From: Spirochaetota bacterium
GTDB taxonomy: Bacteria; Spirochaetota; Leptospiria; Turneriellales; Turneriellaceae
Length of the DNA: 37,383 nt
NCBI GenBank assembly: GCA_018240245.1
Contig: JAFEGD010000199.1
Coordinates: 1 to 37,383 of the forward strand
Direction: 5' to 3'
In this document: piece after piece, positions 23,448 to 31,994 of the stretch
Layout of the letters: each line of letters begins with the position of its first letter
How positions within the stretch are numbered: the first letter of the stretch is position 1
Notes under the pieces: model-generated
Databases searched by the model: none
Seen by the model: only the letters and a program-made list of their open reading frames with translations
Told to the model about the DNA's origin: nothing
Position numbers and translations under genes: made by a program

Positions 23448-26400
23448 TCGACGACGATATCTTGTGCCGCGCTGCGGCCAAAAATTTCGCTCTCATACAT
23501 GAGCTTTGCTTCGCCCGACGGATGTACCGCTTGCCCCCGCACCGTCGGCCGAATAATATAGCGGTATTCGTGAAACCCCGGTGGTAGATAGTCGAAGAAA
23601 AAAATAACTTTGTCGTGGCGATATTCGAAGCGTGTCGGTTCGGTGCCCGAATAGTAATTTTCGTCTTCGTGCGTTTGCTCAGTCGATTGCGCGGCGTTTT
23701 CGTCGATCTGAGTCGAGCCGACTTTTTCGGTGCTGAAGGCTGCGTTCATCACTTCGGTTTGTGCCGCCAAGGGGTCGACGATGACCACGTTGTAGTAAGG
23801 CTTCGGTGTCGTCACCATGAGCTTTTGCAAATAGAGTTCGCCGCGTTTGAGACGGTTGCCTCTGATTTTTCGTGCGGCCTGGCGTCCATTGGTGATTTCG
23901 ACGGCAAAAAGATTGCGATTGAGTTCGATTCCTTCGTCGCGCGCTTTACCTTGTGCCTTTACCGGCGCATAACTGAGGCGTGCTGTATAATAAAGCCGTC
24001 CATTGTCCCCGCCCTTCGTAAAGATTAACGGTTGTTGCTTTCCCGGCGTTACCAGACTGCGCAGCTCGAGCAAACTCCAAGACTTTTTTTGCACGTTGAG
24101 CTTATGCGAATCGAGCTCGCGCGAAAATATGTTTTTCTCGCCAATTTTTGCCTCTGCGAGAAAGCGAAACGGAGCTCCTGTAGTTTCGTATGTGTTGCGA
24201 TAGCTGTCGAGCGACATCGCGATCAACCCGATGGCATGCGTATCGTACGAGGCTTTTCCTTTGAGCAAATGGTTCACGAGTTGTGGAATAAGCGGATTTT
24301 CTTTATCTAACGCAATGAGAGTTTCTAAAACAAGCGCGGCGCTCGAAGTCGGTGAATAGAAGGCCTGCGTAATTTCTGCATTTGCTTTCTCTTTGATCGT
24401 AATCGAAGTCGTCGTTATTTCCATACGATTTTTCAAAAAATCCAATAATCGTTGTGTATCGGCATTGTCGCGGTAGGAGCGTAAGCCTTCTGAAGCGGCA
24501 ATCGCGAGCGCGAGCCGCGCTCGGGCTCGCACCGAGAGCGTCTCTTCGTTGGTGAGCAAAAATTTCGTGAGGCTTTTCTGGTGTTCACCTTCGCGCGCCA
24601 TGACGAGGTTCGTTAGAGCGAGCGTTTCGAGAGTATAATGACGATTATTGTTCATGCCAGAGCGTAGATATTTTTCGAGGTAGGCTAATATTCCTTTACG
24701 AATCGAGCGGGGCGTATCGTATTTTTTTGCTTCGGCAACTTGCAAAACCGACAGAGCATACGCCGAAAGATAGGGGTCCGACGGAAGAGAAAAACGCGCA
24801 GATTTTTTCCACAACAAGAGGCCGCCGTCGGTGTTAACAAATTCGCTGAGCTCACCCAAAAATAATTTTTCGATTTGGTTAAAATCGTAATTATCGGTAG
24901 AGAGCGGCTTGACCGCAAAACTCTGTAAAAGTTCGCCTGCAGTGACGGCTAAAAGAAACGCCGATGCGCGTTGCTCGAGACAAAAATAAGGGTTTGCAGC
25001 ATAAAAACGAAATGCCTTGTCAAAACCAAGAAGCGCGGTCGACGACAGTGTGACGTCAAGAGAACCCAAATTGCCCAGCACCGCGTTCGTGGACGGAATC
25101 ACAATCGCTTCTTGCGTTTGACTATCGGTAAAACCTGCGATTGCGACCGTCTCGGCACTCGGCGCTTCAATAATCGGAAATTCAACCTTCACGCGATCGG
25201 TCAAATCGGCATCTTTAAACCCGTTTTGCCGGAGCGCCTCTCTCGCATCTGCACGCGCGGTAACAAAACCTGAAAAAACTATCGGGTGCTCGCTGTTTTT
25301 TTCAACCTTAATGTCCTTCGGTTGCCCGCGTAGTGCCGCTATCTGCGTCGCATATTTTTTGAGATCAAGATTCGCATCGAAACTCACCTCGCGCGCTTCG
25401 CCCGCGCGCAGAGAGAGTGTTGCGTTGCCATCTCGGTTTAAGAAATCAGCTTTGAGATTGACGGAAAAATCTCCCGCTTGACCGGTTTGATTAATGACGA
25501 TCGCACCAAGCTTCAAGGTGTCGCCCGCGCGCATAAAGCGCGGCATCACAGGTTGCACGACAAGCGCTTTTTGAACGCGAAATTCTTTCTCGTAGTTTGC
25601 AAATTTTCCGTTCGCGGCGCCTAACGCCATGATGCGAAACGTCGAGAGATTATCGGGTAATTGAAAAGACACCTCGGCGTTCCCGTTCTTATCGGCCTTC
25701 AAATCGCTTTTCCAGTAGGCGGTGTAGCGAAAATTCTTTCGCGTGCCCGATTCGCTATCCAAAGAAAATCCCCCCGAACCCGAGCCCTCGGCCGCTTCGC
25801 CGGGGCCGCCGCCCGGGCTATTGCCTTTGCCAGAAAAATCGTATTGGTGAATAATCGTGTGACGGTTTTCAAAAAGTTCGATCGCAAGCGGCCATGCCCC
25901 GAAGAAGAGCGAAACCGGATCGGTATAGTGATAGTTGACGAGATCGAGTACGGCGCGATCAGCAACCGAGAGCGCAATCTCCGCGTCGCTTTCGGTACGA
26001 ATCGAAATTTTCATGAAATCACCGGGCCCGTACTGCGCGCGATCGTAGCTCAAATCGAAGCGCGCTCGCTTTGAGGCAGTATCGACCGCAAGATTCAAAG
26101 AACCTACTTTGAAAGCGGGCGCACCCAAGTCTTCGTAAAGCGTGCGTTTCGAGAGTTTTTCGCGTGGCTTGATAATGAGCGCGGTTAAATACACGTTGGG
26201 AAGGTATTCTTCTTTGATTTCGACGGGTACCGTGATCGCGTAATCGGTAATTTCCAATTGCTTATGCCAGTATATACGCTCGCGTTCGAGAGAGAGAATG
26301 AGGCGGCCAGTTTTCACCGGCGATTGAATCACAATCTTAGCCGTTTCGCCCGGTTTGTAGCTCGTCTTATCGGAAACAAGACTTACCGTGTCGTCGTCGC

Positions 26401-29308
26401 GCATGAAAAAACCGTCGCTCTTGCCTGCGGCATAAAAAGCAGTCCGCGCAAAACCAAGCTCCCCCTGCGCTTGCGCAAGAATATAATATTCGCCGCCTTT
26501 CGCAGGGGTAAAAACAAAAGGCGTCGGTTCGGCACTCGTGCTGATCGTTTCAGCGTGAACGAGCTGGCGCACGGCATTGTTTTTTGTTTGCAGAGACTCG
26601 TTCGCGCCCTGCGTGCGCACACTTTTCCATGTCGTGTGCAGCATCTGTATCTTGACGGGAATATTCTCGCGGACTTTTCCATCTGCCGTCAGGGCGATAA
26701 TTTCAAACTGCATCGCATCGCCTGCCTTTACATAGCGCTCGCGCGTGCGAATTCCAACGGCAAATTTTCCCGGCATGATTTGCGCGCTTTGCCGGTTCGC
26801 GACGCTTTTATCGTCGATATCTTTGACGCTTGCATCGACGTTGAGCGTATAGGGCATCGCAAGGCGGATTGTCTTCTTTTCGGGGCTATCAATCGTCTCG
26901 CTTGTGACCATCGGCGAGAGCGGAATCTTAAAAGTAGATTTTCCATTGGCGGCAAGGCGGCCGTTCGTGCCGGTAAAAAAACCCGTATCAATTTCGTCGC
27001 TTTCACCGAAATATACATAGCGTTGATCGCCAAAGTTGAAATCGGGAAAATTAGCAAAGCTTGGCGTAAACTTTGCGCGCGAGACAGCAACCTCGAAGCG
27101 GGCGTTTTGCATCGGCGCGCCGAAGAGATATTTTCCCTCGACTGTCGTTTCGAGCGTATCGGTGGCGCTCGTATCTCTTAGCCCCGAAAGCGCAACGGCA
27201 AAATTGACAGGGCGAAACTCTTCGATTTGAAACGTCTCTTGGACCATTTGTTGCGGAAACCCGTCGCTTTCGGCGAGTGAGATCGTATAGTGTCCCAATG
27301 GTGCGTCTTTGGGGATTTCGACAGAGCCAGCGATACCGCCCTCGGCGCTCGTTTTCAGACTCTGCGACCAAATCGCCTTGCCCTCGGCGTTCGTTATTTC
27401 CGTTTTAATTTTCGTGCTCTTCAACGCCTCCAAGCGGTCTTCGGTACGCGCCGTGACGAACGCTTTGAAATAGACGATATCCCCCGGTGTGTGTAGTTTG
27501 CGATCGAAAACGATAATTCCTCCCAATGTTTTCGTGCCCGGCCGGTACGAAAAATCGCCACCGCCAGGGCTAATCGATAGGCGTTGTTCCTTGGACGTTA
27601 CGAACGCTTTATCGTTACCGTATTCTGCAAGGTATGTACTTGCTGCGCCGCTCACGCCAAACGAAGAGCCTTTGAGAAGACAGTAGCCTTCGCTATTCGT
27701 TTCGCAACTACCGTCCATAGATTTCGCCGCATACCGCGTTATTTTAACGCCAGCGAGCGGGCTTCCAGCAGTGAGCGCGTGTAGCCAAATGTGGCTACCA
27801 CCCAATGCCGGACGCGCCGTAATTCCTAAATCGGTCGCCTGCACTGCGAGCGCAGCGCTTTCTTTATCGCCGGGCCGGGCGATTTCGGCAAAAACCCAAC
27901 CGCGTTGTTCGGTTAAATACGGCGAGAGATTAAACGCCGAGCGGCCGATGGCATTTTTTTGAATGCCGGTTGCGAACGACTGTGCTGCGCCGGAGCGACC
28001 GCGCAAAAATTCACGTAGCGAATACGCATTTGCCTCTGCAGAGAAGTCGAGAATTTCATTTAAGCCAAAATGGGATACAGTCGCAGCCAGCATGTCGATA
28101 TTAGAAACATAGAGCGGATAATTCTGTTTCATTGTGGCTTCGATGACCGAGCCCGATTCGACGCGCTCGAAAAACTGGTCACGGTCGGGTAGGGTGATTG
28201 AAAAATTTCCGCCACGCACAAGACGATTTCCCATAACATCATTGAAAGGTGCGAGCGTAATTTTATATGCTTGACCCGGCTGCACGTTAAAGCCCGAAAT
28301 ACTTAAAGCCGTTGTCTCGCCGTTCGAAACCCAAAGTGGCTTTGCGGGGGGAGAAAATTCGATAGCCCTTGCGGCAGTCTTAGCGTCGACTGGGTTCGAA
28401 AAACGAAACTCGATATTATAGCGCGTGGACCAGGTCTCTGCCTTTTCCGAAAAATTGGCGGTAAAATCGCCGTACGTCTCGAAACTGCGTACTTCATCGC
28501 TAGCAAGTTCGGTTAAGATGCCACGTGCCTGAAGACCTTGAGCGAAGCGCAGTTCAATTTTAGCGGCACGTTTAAATTTGTCGCGGGGCGTAATTCGCCA
28601 CGTGCGCCCGTTGCGCTTTTTCATGATTCCACGCCAATCAACTTCTTCTGCCTCATTCAGCGTGTAATCGAGCGCCGAATCGTTTTGCGTTAGTTGCAAA
28701 TGACTACGCAGTGCATCCGCCGCGACTGGAAAATTAAACGTTAGCGAAAAACGCTCCGTATATTTGAGCTTCGTATACGTACTCGGAGAAATATTTTCTA
28801 TAACCAACGGGGGAACCTCCATCTTAAAGAGAAAACTCTTGGCGCTCGCCAATTTTTGTCCCGTAAGCGCAGTCGTGTCGCGGCGAATCGTCACTCGGTA
28901 TTCGGCGCCTTGACGCCAGTCTTCGTCGGGAACGAATGCGCAGATACGGCTACCATACCAGCGAAAGCGCCCCTTCACGGCAGGTGTTAGAGTAAATGCG
29001 CCGTGCGTCACATCGTCAAGCGCCGCCAGCGGTACGATCGGGTGCGAGAAGACGACAAGAATTTCTTTGCGCTCGTCGCCGAGACTAATTTTTCCTTCGG
29101 GAGTCGCCTGCACGATGCTCAAAACCTTCTCGTCAATTGCCCTTGCTTGTGGTTTTTCAGTCGCCAGTTTGAACTCGGGGGAGCGCGCGCCCATGATTGC
29201 CAGCGCGGGTATGCTGAGTACCGTCGCGCAAATAACTACGCGCGCCCACGTTGCGCGTGGCCAGTATTGCGTTAGTCGCTTAACTGCGTTCTGAATAGAT
29301 GTTAGCAT
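23444..29308 (-). CDS. Bacterial alpha-2-macroglobulin (YfhM-like)
   Basis: 1954 residues, longer than E. coli YfhM (about 1650). An N-terminal membrane segment (about 23-41, RVVICATVLSIPALAIMGA) lacks a lipobox cysteine. Repeated macroglobulin beta-domains follow, then an A2M core with TVSLVSDKTSYKPGETAKI, a Gly/Ser-rich bait-like stretch (GNSPGGGPGEAAEGSGSGG), and FRYTAYWKSDLKADKNGNAEVSFQLPDNLSTFRIMALG. The thioester motif CLEQ is intact (Cys1443-Gln1446, in NPYFCLEQRAS), followed by the alpha-toroid domain. Such proteins are thought to trap proteases in the periplasm and act with PBP1C, whose gene overlaps by 4 nt. The nnr gene ends 54 nt upstream. Confidence 0.95.
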   Translation of the reverse strand: MLTSIQNAVKRLTQYWPRATWARVVICATVLSIPALAIMGARSPEFKLATEKPQARAIDEKVLSIVQATPEGKISLGDERKEILVVFSHPIVPLAALDDVTHGAFTLTPAVKGRFRWYGSRICAFVPDEDWRQGAEYRVTIRRDTTALTGQKLASAKSFLFKMEVPPLVIENISPSTYTKLKYTERFSLTFNFPVAADALRSHLQLTQNDSALDYTLNEAEEVDWRGIMKKRNGRTWRITPRDKFKRAAKIELRFAQGLQARGILTELASDEVRSFETYGDFTANFSEKAETWSTRYNIEFRFSNPVDAKTAARAIEFSPPAKPLWVSNGETTALSISGFNVQPGQAYKITLAPFNDVMGNRLVRGGNFSITLPDRDQFFERVESGSVIEATMKQNYPLYVSNIDMLAATVSHFGLNEILDFSAEANAYSLREFLRGRSGAAQSFATGIQKNAIGRSAFNLSPYLTEQRGWVFAEIARPGDKESAALAVQATDLGITARPALGGSHIWLHALTAGSPLAGVKITRYAAKSMDGSCETNSEGYCLLKGSSFGVSGAASTYLAEYGNDKAFVTSKEQRLSISPGGGDFSYRPGTKTLGGIIVFDRKLHTPGDIVYFKAFVTARTEDRLEALKSTKIKTEITNAEGKAIWSQSLKTSAEGGIAGSVEIPKDAPLGHYTISLAESDGFPQQMVQETFQIEEFRPVNFAVALSGLRDTSATDTLETTVEGKYLFGAPMQNARFEVAVSRAKFTPSFANFPDFNFGDQRYVYFGESDEIDTGFFTGTNGRLAANGKSTFKIPLSPMVTSETIDSPEKKTIRLAMPYTLNVDASVKDIDDKSVANRQSAQIMPGKFAVGIRTRERYVKAGDAMQFEIIALTADGKVRENIPVKIQMLHTTWKSVRTQGANESLQTKNNAVRQLVHAETISTSAEPTPFVFTPAKGGEYYILAQAQGELGFARTAFYAAGKSDGFFMRDDDTVSLVSDKTSYKPGETAKIVIQSPVKTGRLILSLERERIYWHKQLEITDYAITVPVEIKEEYLPNVYLTALIIKPREKLSKRTLYEDLGAPAFKVGSLNLAVDTASKRARFDLSYDRAQYGPGDFMKISIRTESDAEIALSVADRAVLDLVNYHYTDPVSLFFGAWPLAIELFENRHTIIHQYDFSGKGNSPGGGPGEAAEGSGSGGFSLDSESGTRKNFRYTAYWKSDLKADKNGNAEVSFQLPDNLSTFRIMALGAANGKFANYEKEFRVQKALVVQPVMPRFMRAGDTLKLGAIVINQTGQAGDFSVNLKADFLNRDGNATLSLRAGEAREVSFDANLDLKKYATQIAALRGQPKDIKVEKNSEHPIVFSGFVTARADAREALRQNGFKDADLTDRVKVEFPIIEAPSAETVAIAGFTDSQTQEAIVIPSTNAVLGNLGSLDVTLSSTALLGFDKAFRFYAANPYFCLEQRASAFLLAVTAGELLQSFAVKPLSTDNYDFNQIEKLFLGELSEFVNTDGGLLLWKKSARFSLPSDPYLSAYALSVLQVAEAKKYDTPRSIRKGILAYLEKYLRSGMNNNRHYTLETLALTNLVMAREGEHQKSLTKFLLTNEETLSVRARARLALAIAASEGLRSYRDNADTQRLLDFLKNRMEITTTSITIKEKANAEITQAFYSPTSSAALVLETLIALDKENPLIPQLVNHLLKGKASYDTHAIGLIAMSLDSYRNTYETTGAPFRFLAEAKIGEKNIFSRELDSHKLNVQKKSWSLLELRSLVTPGKQQPLIFTKGGDNGRLYYTARLSYAPVKAQGKARDEGIELNRNLFAVEITNGRQAARKIRGNRLKRGELYLQKLMVTTPKPYYNVVIVDPLAAQTEVMNAAFSTEKVGSTQIDENAAQSTEQTHEDENYYSGTEPTRFEYRHDKVIFFFDYLPPGFHEYRYIIRPTVRGQAVHPSGEAKLMYESEIFGRSAAQDIVVE

Positions 29309-29362
29309 GCACCAGCATAGGCAATATTGTTTCGACGGGAAGTATTTTTTGATGCCTATTGG

Positions 29363-30907
29363 TCAGAGAAATTTTCCCATCGCTTCGGGCACGAGCGTCG
29401 CAATATCGCTCGCAAGCATGCCGCGATTGGTCGCATGGCGATTTACCCAAAGCCGACCCGCAGCGGCGTGTACGAAAACACCCACACACGCTGCGGCAAA
29501 GGCGGGCATTTGGGTGGCGCAAGCGGCGATAATACCCGTTAAGACATCGCCCGAACCGGCGGTTGCTAGCGCCGGGTTTGCTTCGAGACTGACGCGCGTT
29601 ATCTCGCGCGGTGCGGCGATGAGCGTGTGCGCGCCTTTTAAGACGACGACAGCGTCGGCGATTTCTGTAGCGCGCGCGACGGCGGCATAGCGATCGCTTT
29701 CAATTTCGTGAGCGGTGGTGTTGAGTAGGCGCGCAAGTTCGCCCGCATGCGGCGTCAGAATTTTGGGCGCAGCGCAATTGCGGAGTTCTGAAAGATTGTG
29801 GGCGGCGAGCGTGATCGCATCGGCATCGATGACGAGCGGCACTTTTGCTTCTTTAAGGAGTAGGGATAGAATTTGCGCCGCATCGGCATCGATACCAAAA
29901 CCGGGGCCGACGGCGATTGCTCTACATTTTAAGAGCGCATCGCGCGCAGACTGCGTTAAATTATTTCTGTCGAGCGCGGCGAGCATGACTTCTTTGACAT
30001 CTGTTGCCAGCGCGGGTAGCGCATCGGGCCACGTGCAAACCGTCGCCAGCCCCGCGCCGGCACGCAACGCCGCTTCGGCGGAAAGTTTCGCCGCGCCGGT
30101 CTTGCCGACGCTGCCTGCAAAGAGCGCAACGGCACCTGACTTATACTTATGCGTACTCGCGTCGCGCGGAGAAAAAAATGTCGCCATCTCGGCATCTGTC
30201 AACATGCAGGCGGTCAATCCTACTTGTTGTAATATTTTTGCATCGGCAACGCCCAACGGCACGACGTGCAATGAGCCCGCGTAGGCGCGCCCCTCGGGCG
30301 TCAAGAGACCCGGTTTTGCGTACGCGAATGTGACGGTATGATGCGCACGCACGGCAACGCCCCACACGCGACCGTTATCGGCGTCGAGTCCCGAAGGAAT
30401 GTCGAGCGCTATCCGCAGTGCCTTAGTATTGTTCATCTCGGTAACGATCGTCGCTTCTTTGTCCTGAATCTCGCGCGAAAGCCCGATGCCAAAGAGCGCA
30501 TCGACGATAATATCGACATGGGCGAGCGTCGTTAAGAAATATTCATCGCGGGGATTAACTGCGGCATAAATCGCTAAACCCGCAGCGTGGGTGGCTTCGT
30601 AATTTATACGAGCGTCGCCTTTGAGGTCTTGCACGTTTGCCGTGAGAAAGATTGTTATTGCGGCATTCGTCGTGGCAGCCAAGTGCCGCGCGACAACAAA
30701 GCCGTCGCCGCCGTTGTTGCCCATACCGCAGATAATCGCGACCTGCGGTGTTTCCTTTTGCAAGGCAGGCAATAGCTCGCTGATGTTCTGCGCTGCACCG
30801 CGCCCGGCGTTTTCCATAAGAACAATGCTGGGTATCTTGAGTAGCTCTGTCGCAAGGCGATCGTAGGCGCGCATCTGGTTGCGGTTGAGTATAGGCTGAA
30901 GTTTCAT
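29363..30907 (-). CDS. nnr: Bifunctional NAD(P)H-hydrate epimerase / ADP-dependent NAD(P)H-hydrate dehydratase
   Basis: 514 residues. The N-terminal YjeF/NnrE half (about 1-225) has MRAYDRLATELLKIPSIVLMENAGRG, CGMGNNGGDGFVVARHL and VDALFGIGLSREI. The C-terminal NnrD half (about 235-514) has VGKTGAAKLSAEAALRAGAG, ILTPHAGELARLLN, VVLKGAHTLIA and the ATP-site motif AGSGDVLTGIIAA. It repairs hydrated NADH/NADPH. Both active halves look intact, as in E. coli YjeF/Nnr. It lies in a minus-strand run mgsA, nnr, A2M, pbpC, with 29 nt to mgsA. Confidence 0.96.
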   Translation of the reverse strand: MKLQPILNRNQMRAYDRLATELLKIPSIVLMENAGRGAAQNISELLPALQKETPQVAIICGMGNNGGDGFVVARHLAATTNAAITIFLTANVQDLKGDARINYEATHAAGLAIYAAVNPRDEYFLTTLAHVDIIVDALFGIGLSREIQDKEATIVTEMNNTKALRIALDIPSGLDADNGRVWGVAVRAHHTVTFAYAKPGLLTPEGRAYAGSLHVVPLGVADAKILQQVGLTACMLTDAEMATFFSPRDASTHKYKSGAVALFAGSVGKTGAAKLSAEAALRAGAGLATVCTWPDALPALATDVKEVMLAALDRNNLTQSARDALLKCRAIAVGPGFGIDADAAQILSLLLKEAKVPLVIDADAITLAAHNLSELRNCAAPKILTPHAGELARLLNTTAHEIESDRYAAVARATEIADAVVVLKGAHTLIAAPREITRVSLEANPALATAGSGDVLTGIIAACATQMPAFAAACVGVFVHAAAGRLWVNRHATNRGMLASDIATLVPEAMGKFL

Positions 30908-30936
30908 AAGACAACCGATCGGAGTGCCATGCTGCG

Positions 30937-31395
30937 TTAAGGTTTGTCAAACCGATGCGTATAGGCCTCTGTATCCGGGGCTTTGCGGGCATAAGCGGCG
31001 GCAAAGTGCGGCGATGCGATGATAAAATCTGCCGTCGATCGATTCGATGCGCTTGCGACATTATAGAGTACGCAGATTCTGAGGAGCGCCTTGACATCGA
31101 CGTCGTGCGGCTGCGCATGCATCGGATCCCAAAAAAAGAAAATGATGTCGATTTTTTCTTGCGCGATGAGCGCGCCCAATTCGAGATCGCCGCCCAATGG
31201 CCCTGATTTCAGCTTTTGAATGTGCGGCGTCTTGCCGCTGCGCTTTTGAATCGCGTTTTCGATAAGGGTACCCGTGGTGCCGGTGCTCGTAAGGTTGTGC
31301 TGGCCAAGCGCTTGCCAATTAAGTTCGACCCATTCGATGAGATCGGTTTTGCAATTATCGTGCGCGACTAACGCGATGCGTTTCTTGGGATGCAT
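30937..31395 (-). CDS. mgsA: Methylglyoxal synthase
   Basis: 152 residues from the ATG at 31395, the same length as E. coli MgsA; a longer frame to 31464 adds 23 residues with no family similarity. KRIALVAHDNCKTDLIEW carries the phosphate-site Asp, TGTTGTLIENA the phosphate loop, and SGPLGGDLELGALI the catalytic Asp region. IIFFFWDPMHAQPHDVDVKALLRI and STADFIIASPHF complete the fold. The enzyme converts DHAP to methylglyoxal, relieving sugar-phosphate stress. It is divergent from the DUF6580 gene across 80 nt and shares the strand with nnr. Confidence 0.96.
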   Translation of the reverse strand: MHPKKRIALVAHDNCKTDLIEWVELNWQALGQHNLTSTGTTGTLIENAIQKRSGKTPHIQKLKSGPLGGDLELGALIAQEKIDIIFFFWDPMHAQPHDVDVKALLRICVLYNVASASNRSTADFIIASPHFAAAYARKAPDTEAYTHRFDKP

Positions 31396-31434
31396 GGTAC
31401 CGAGGTTCAAGCTGACAACTGTGCTGCAATTGCA

Positions 31435-31466
31435 AATTGCCTTGACGCGAAGCCTAAAAGGCAATT
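31435..31466. promoter_or_regulatory. Inverted repeat in the mgsA/DUF6580 divergent region
   Basis: AATTGCCTT (31435-31443) and AAGGCAATT (31458-31466) form a perfect 9-bp dyad with a 14-nt centre. It lies 10 nt before the DUF6580 ATG and 40 nt before that of mgsA. It overlaps a possible TTGACG -35 (31442-31447) for the plus-strand operon. It could be an operator or a leader hairpin. Confidence 0.4.
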
Positions 31467-31475
31467 CACTACTCT

Positions 31476-31994
31476 ATGAAATTCAAAAACACGCTGCTCG
31501 CGCTCGGCCTTATCGGCGCGCTTGCCATAACACGCTTCTTGCCGCATCCCCCTAACTTTACCCCGGTTCTCAGCGTTGCAATTTTTGGCGCAGCCGTGTT
31601 TTCGCAGCGCTTCGTCGGTATTCTTGCCGCGCTCGCGGCGATGGCGCTTTCTGATATCGCCTTCGGTTGGCACAGTACGCTGCCATACGTTTATGGGTCA
31701 ATGGTATTAGGCGGAGTAATCGCGTTTACTCTGCGCAAGAACCGTAGCGTTGGCAAACTCATCGTCGTTACACTTTCGAGTAGCATTCTATTTTTTATCG
31801 TGACAAATTTTGGTGTTTTCGTATCGCAAAACTTATACCCGCGTACCTTGTCGGGACTTGCGGCTTGCTATACGATGGCGCTGCCTTTTCTGAAAAATTC
31901 TCTCGCGGGCGATTTGCTTTTTACTCTGGCACTCTTTGCGTTCTACCATTTTCTAACGCGCAAGCAATTAGTGGCAGCGCCCGAAGCGGCTTAA
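31476..31994 (+). CDS. DUF6580-family membrane protein (putative small-molecule transporter, S-component-like)
   Basis: 172 residues with five to six hydrophobic helices (about 8-20, 28-42, 46-62, 72-84, 97-118, 140-162). Family-like blocks are RFLPHPPNFTPVLSVAIFGAAVF, ALSDIAFGWHSTLPYVYGSMVL, FFIVTNFGVFV, and YPRTLSGLAACYTMALPFLKNSLAGD. The fold resembles ECF-transporter S-components that bind vitamins or similar ligands; the ligand is unknown. Its TAA is followed directly, in the same frame, by the ABC ATPase reading frame. The family call is from memory of its conserved blocks and would need a profile search. Confidence 0.75.
   Translation: MKFKNTLLALGLIGALAITRFLPHPPNFTPVLSVAIFGAAVFSQRFVGILAALAAMALSDIAFGWHSTLPYVYGSMVLGGVIAFTLRKNRSVGKLIVVTLSSSILFFIVTNFGVFVSQNLYPRTLSGLAACYTMALPFLKNSLAGDLLFTLALFAFYHFLTRKQLVAAPEAA

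Noticed and set aside
26258..27181. 307-codon plus-strand open frame opposite the alpha-2-macroglobulin gene
   Set aside because: It is antisense to a strongly supported conserved gene, has Arg/Ala/His-rich shadow composition and shows no family motif.
30555..31118. 187-codon minus-strand open frame overlapping nnr and mgsA
   Set aside because: It is Arg/Ser-rich and out of frame with both conserved genes, so it is a frame shadow.
31396..31464. Extended N-terminus of methylglyoxal synthase (23 extra residues)
   Set aside because: The extra part has no family similarity, and the ATG at 31395 gives the usual 152 residues.
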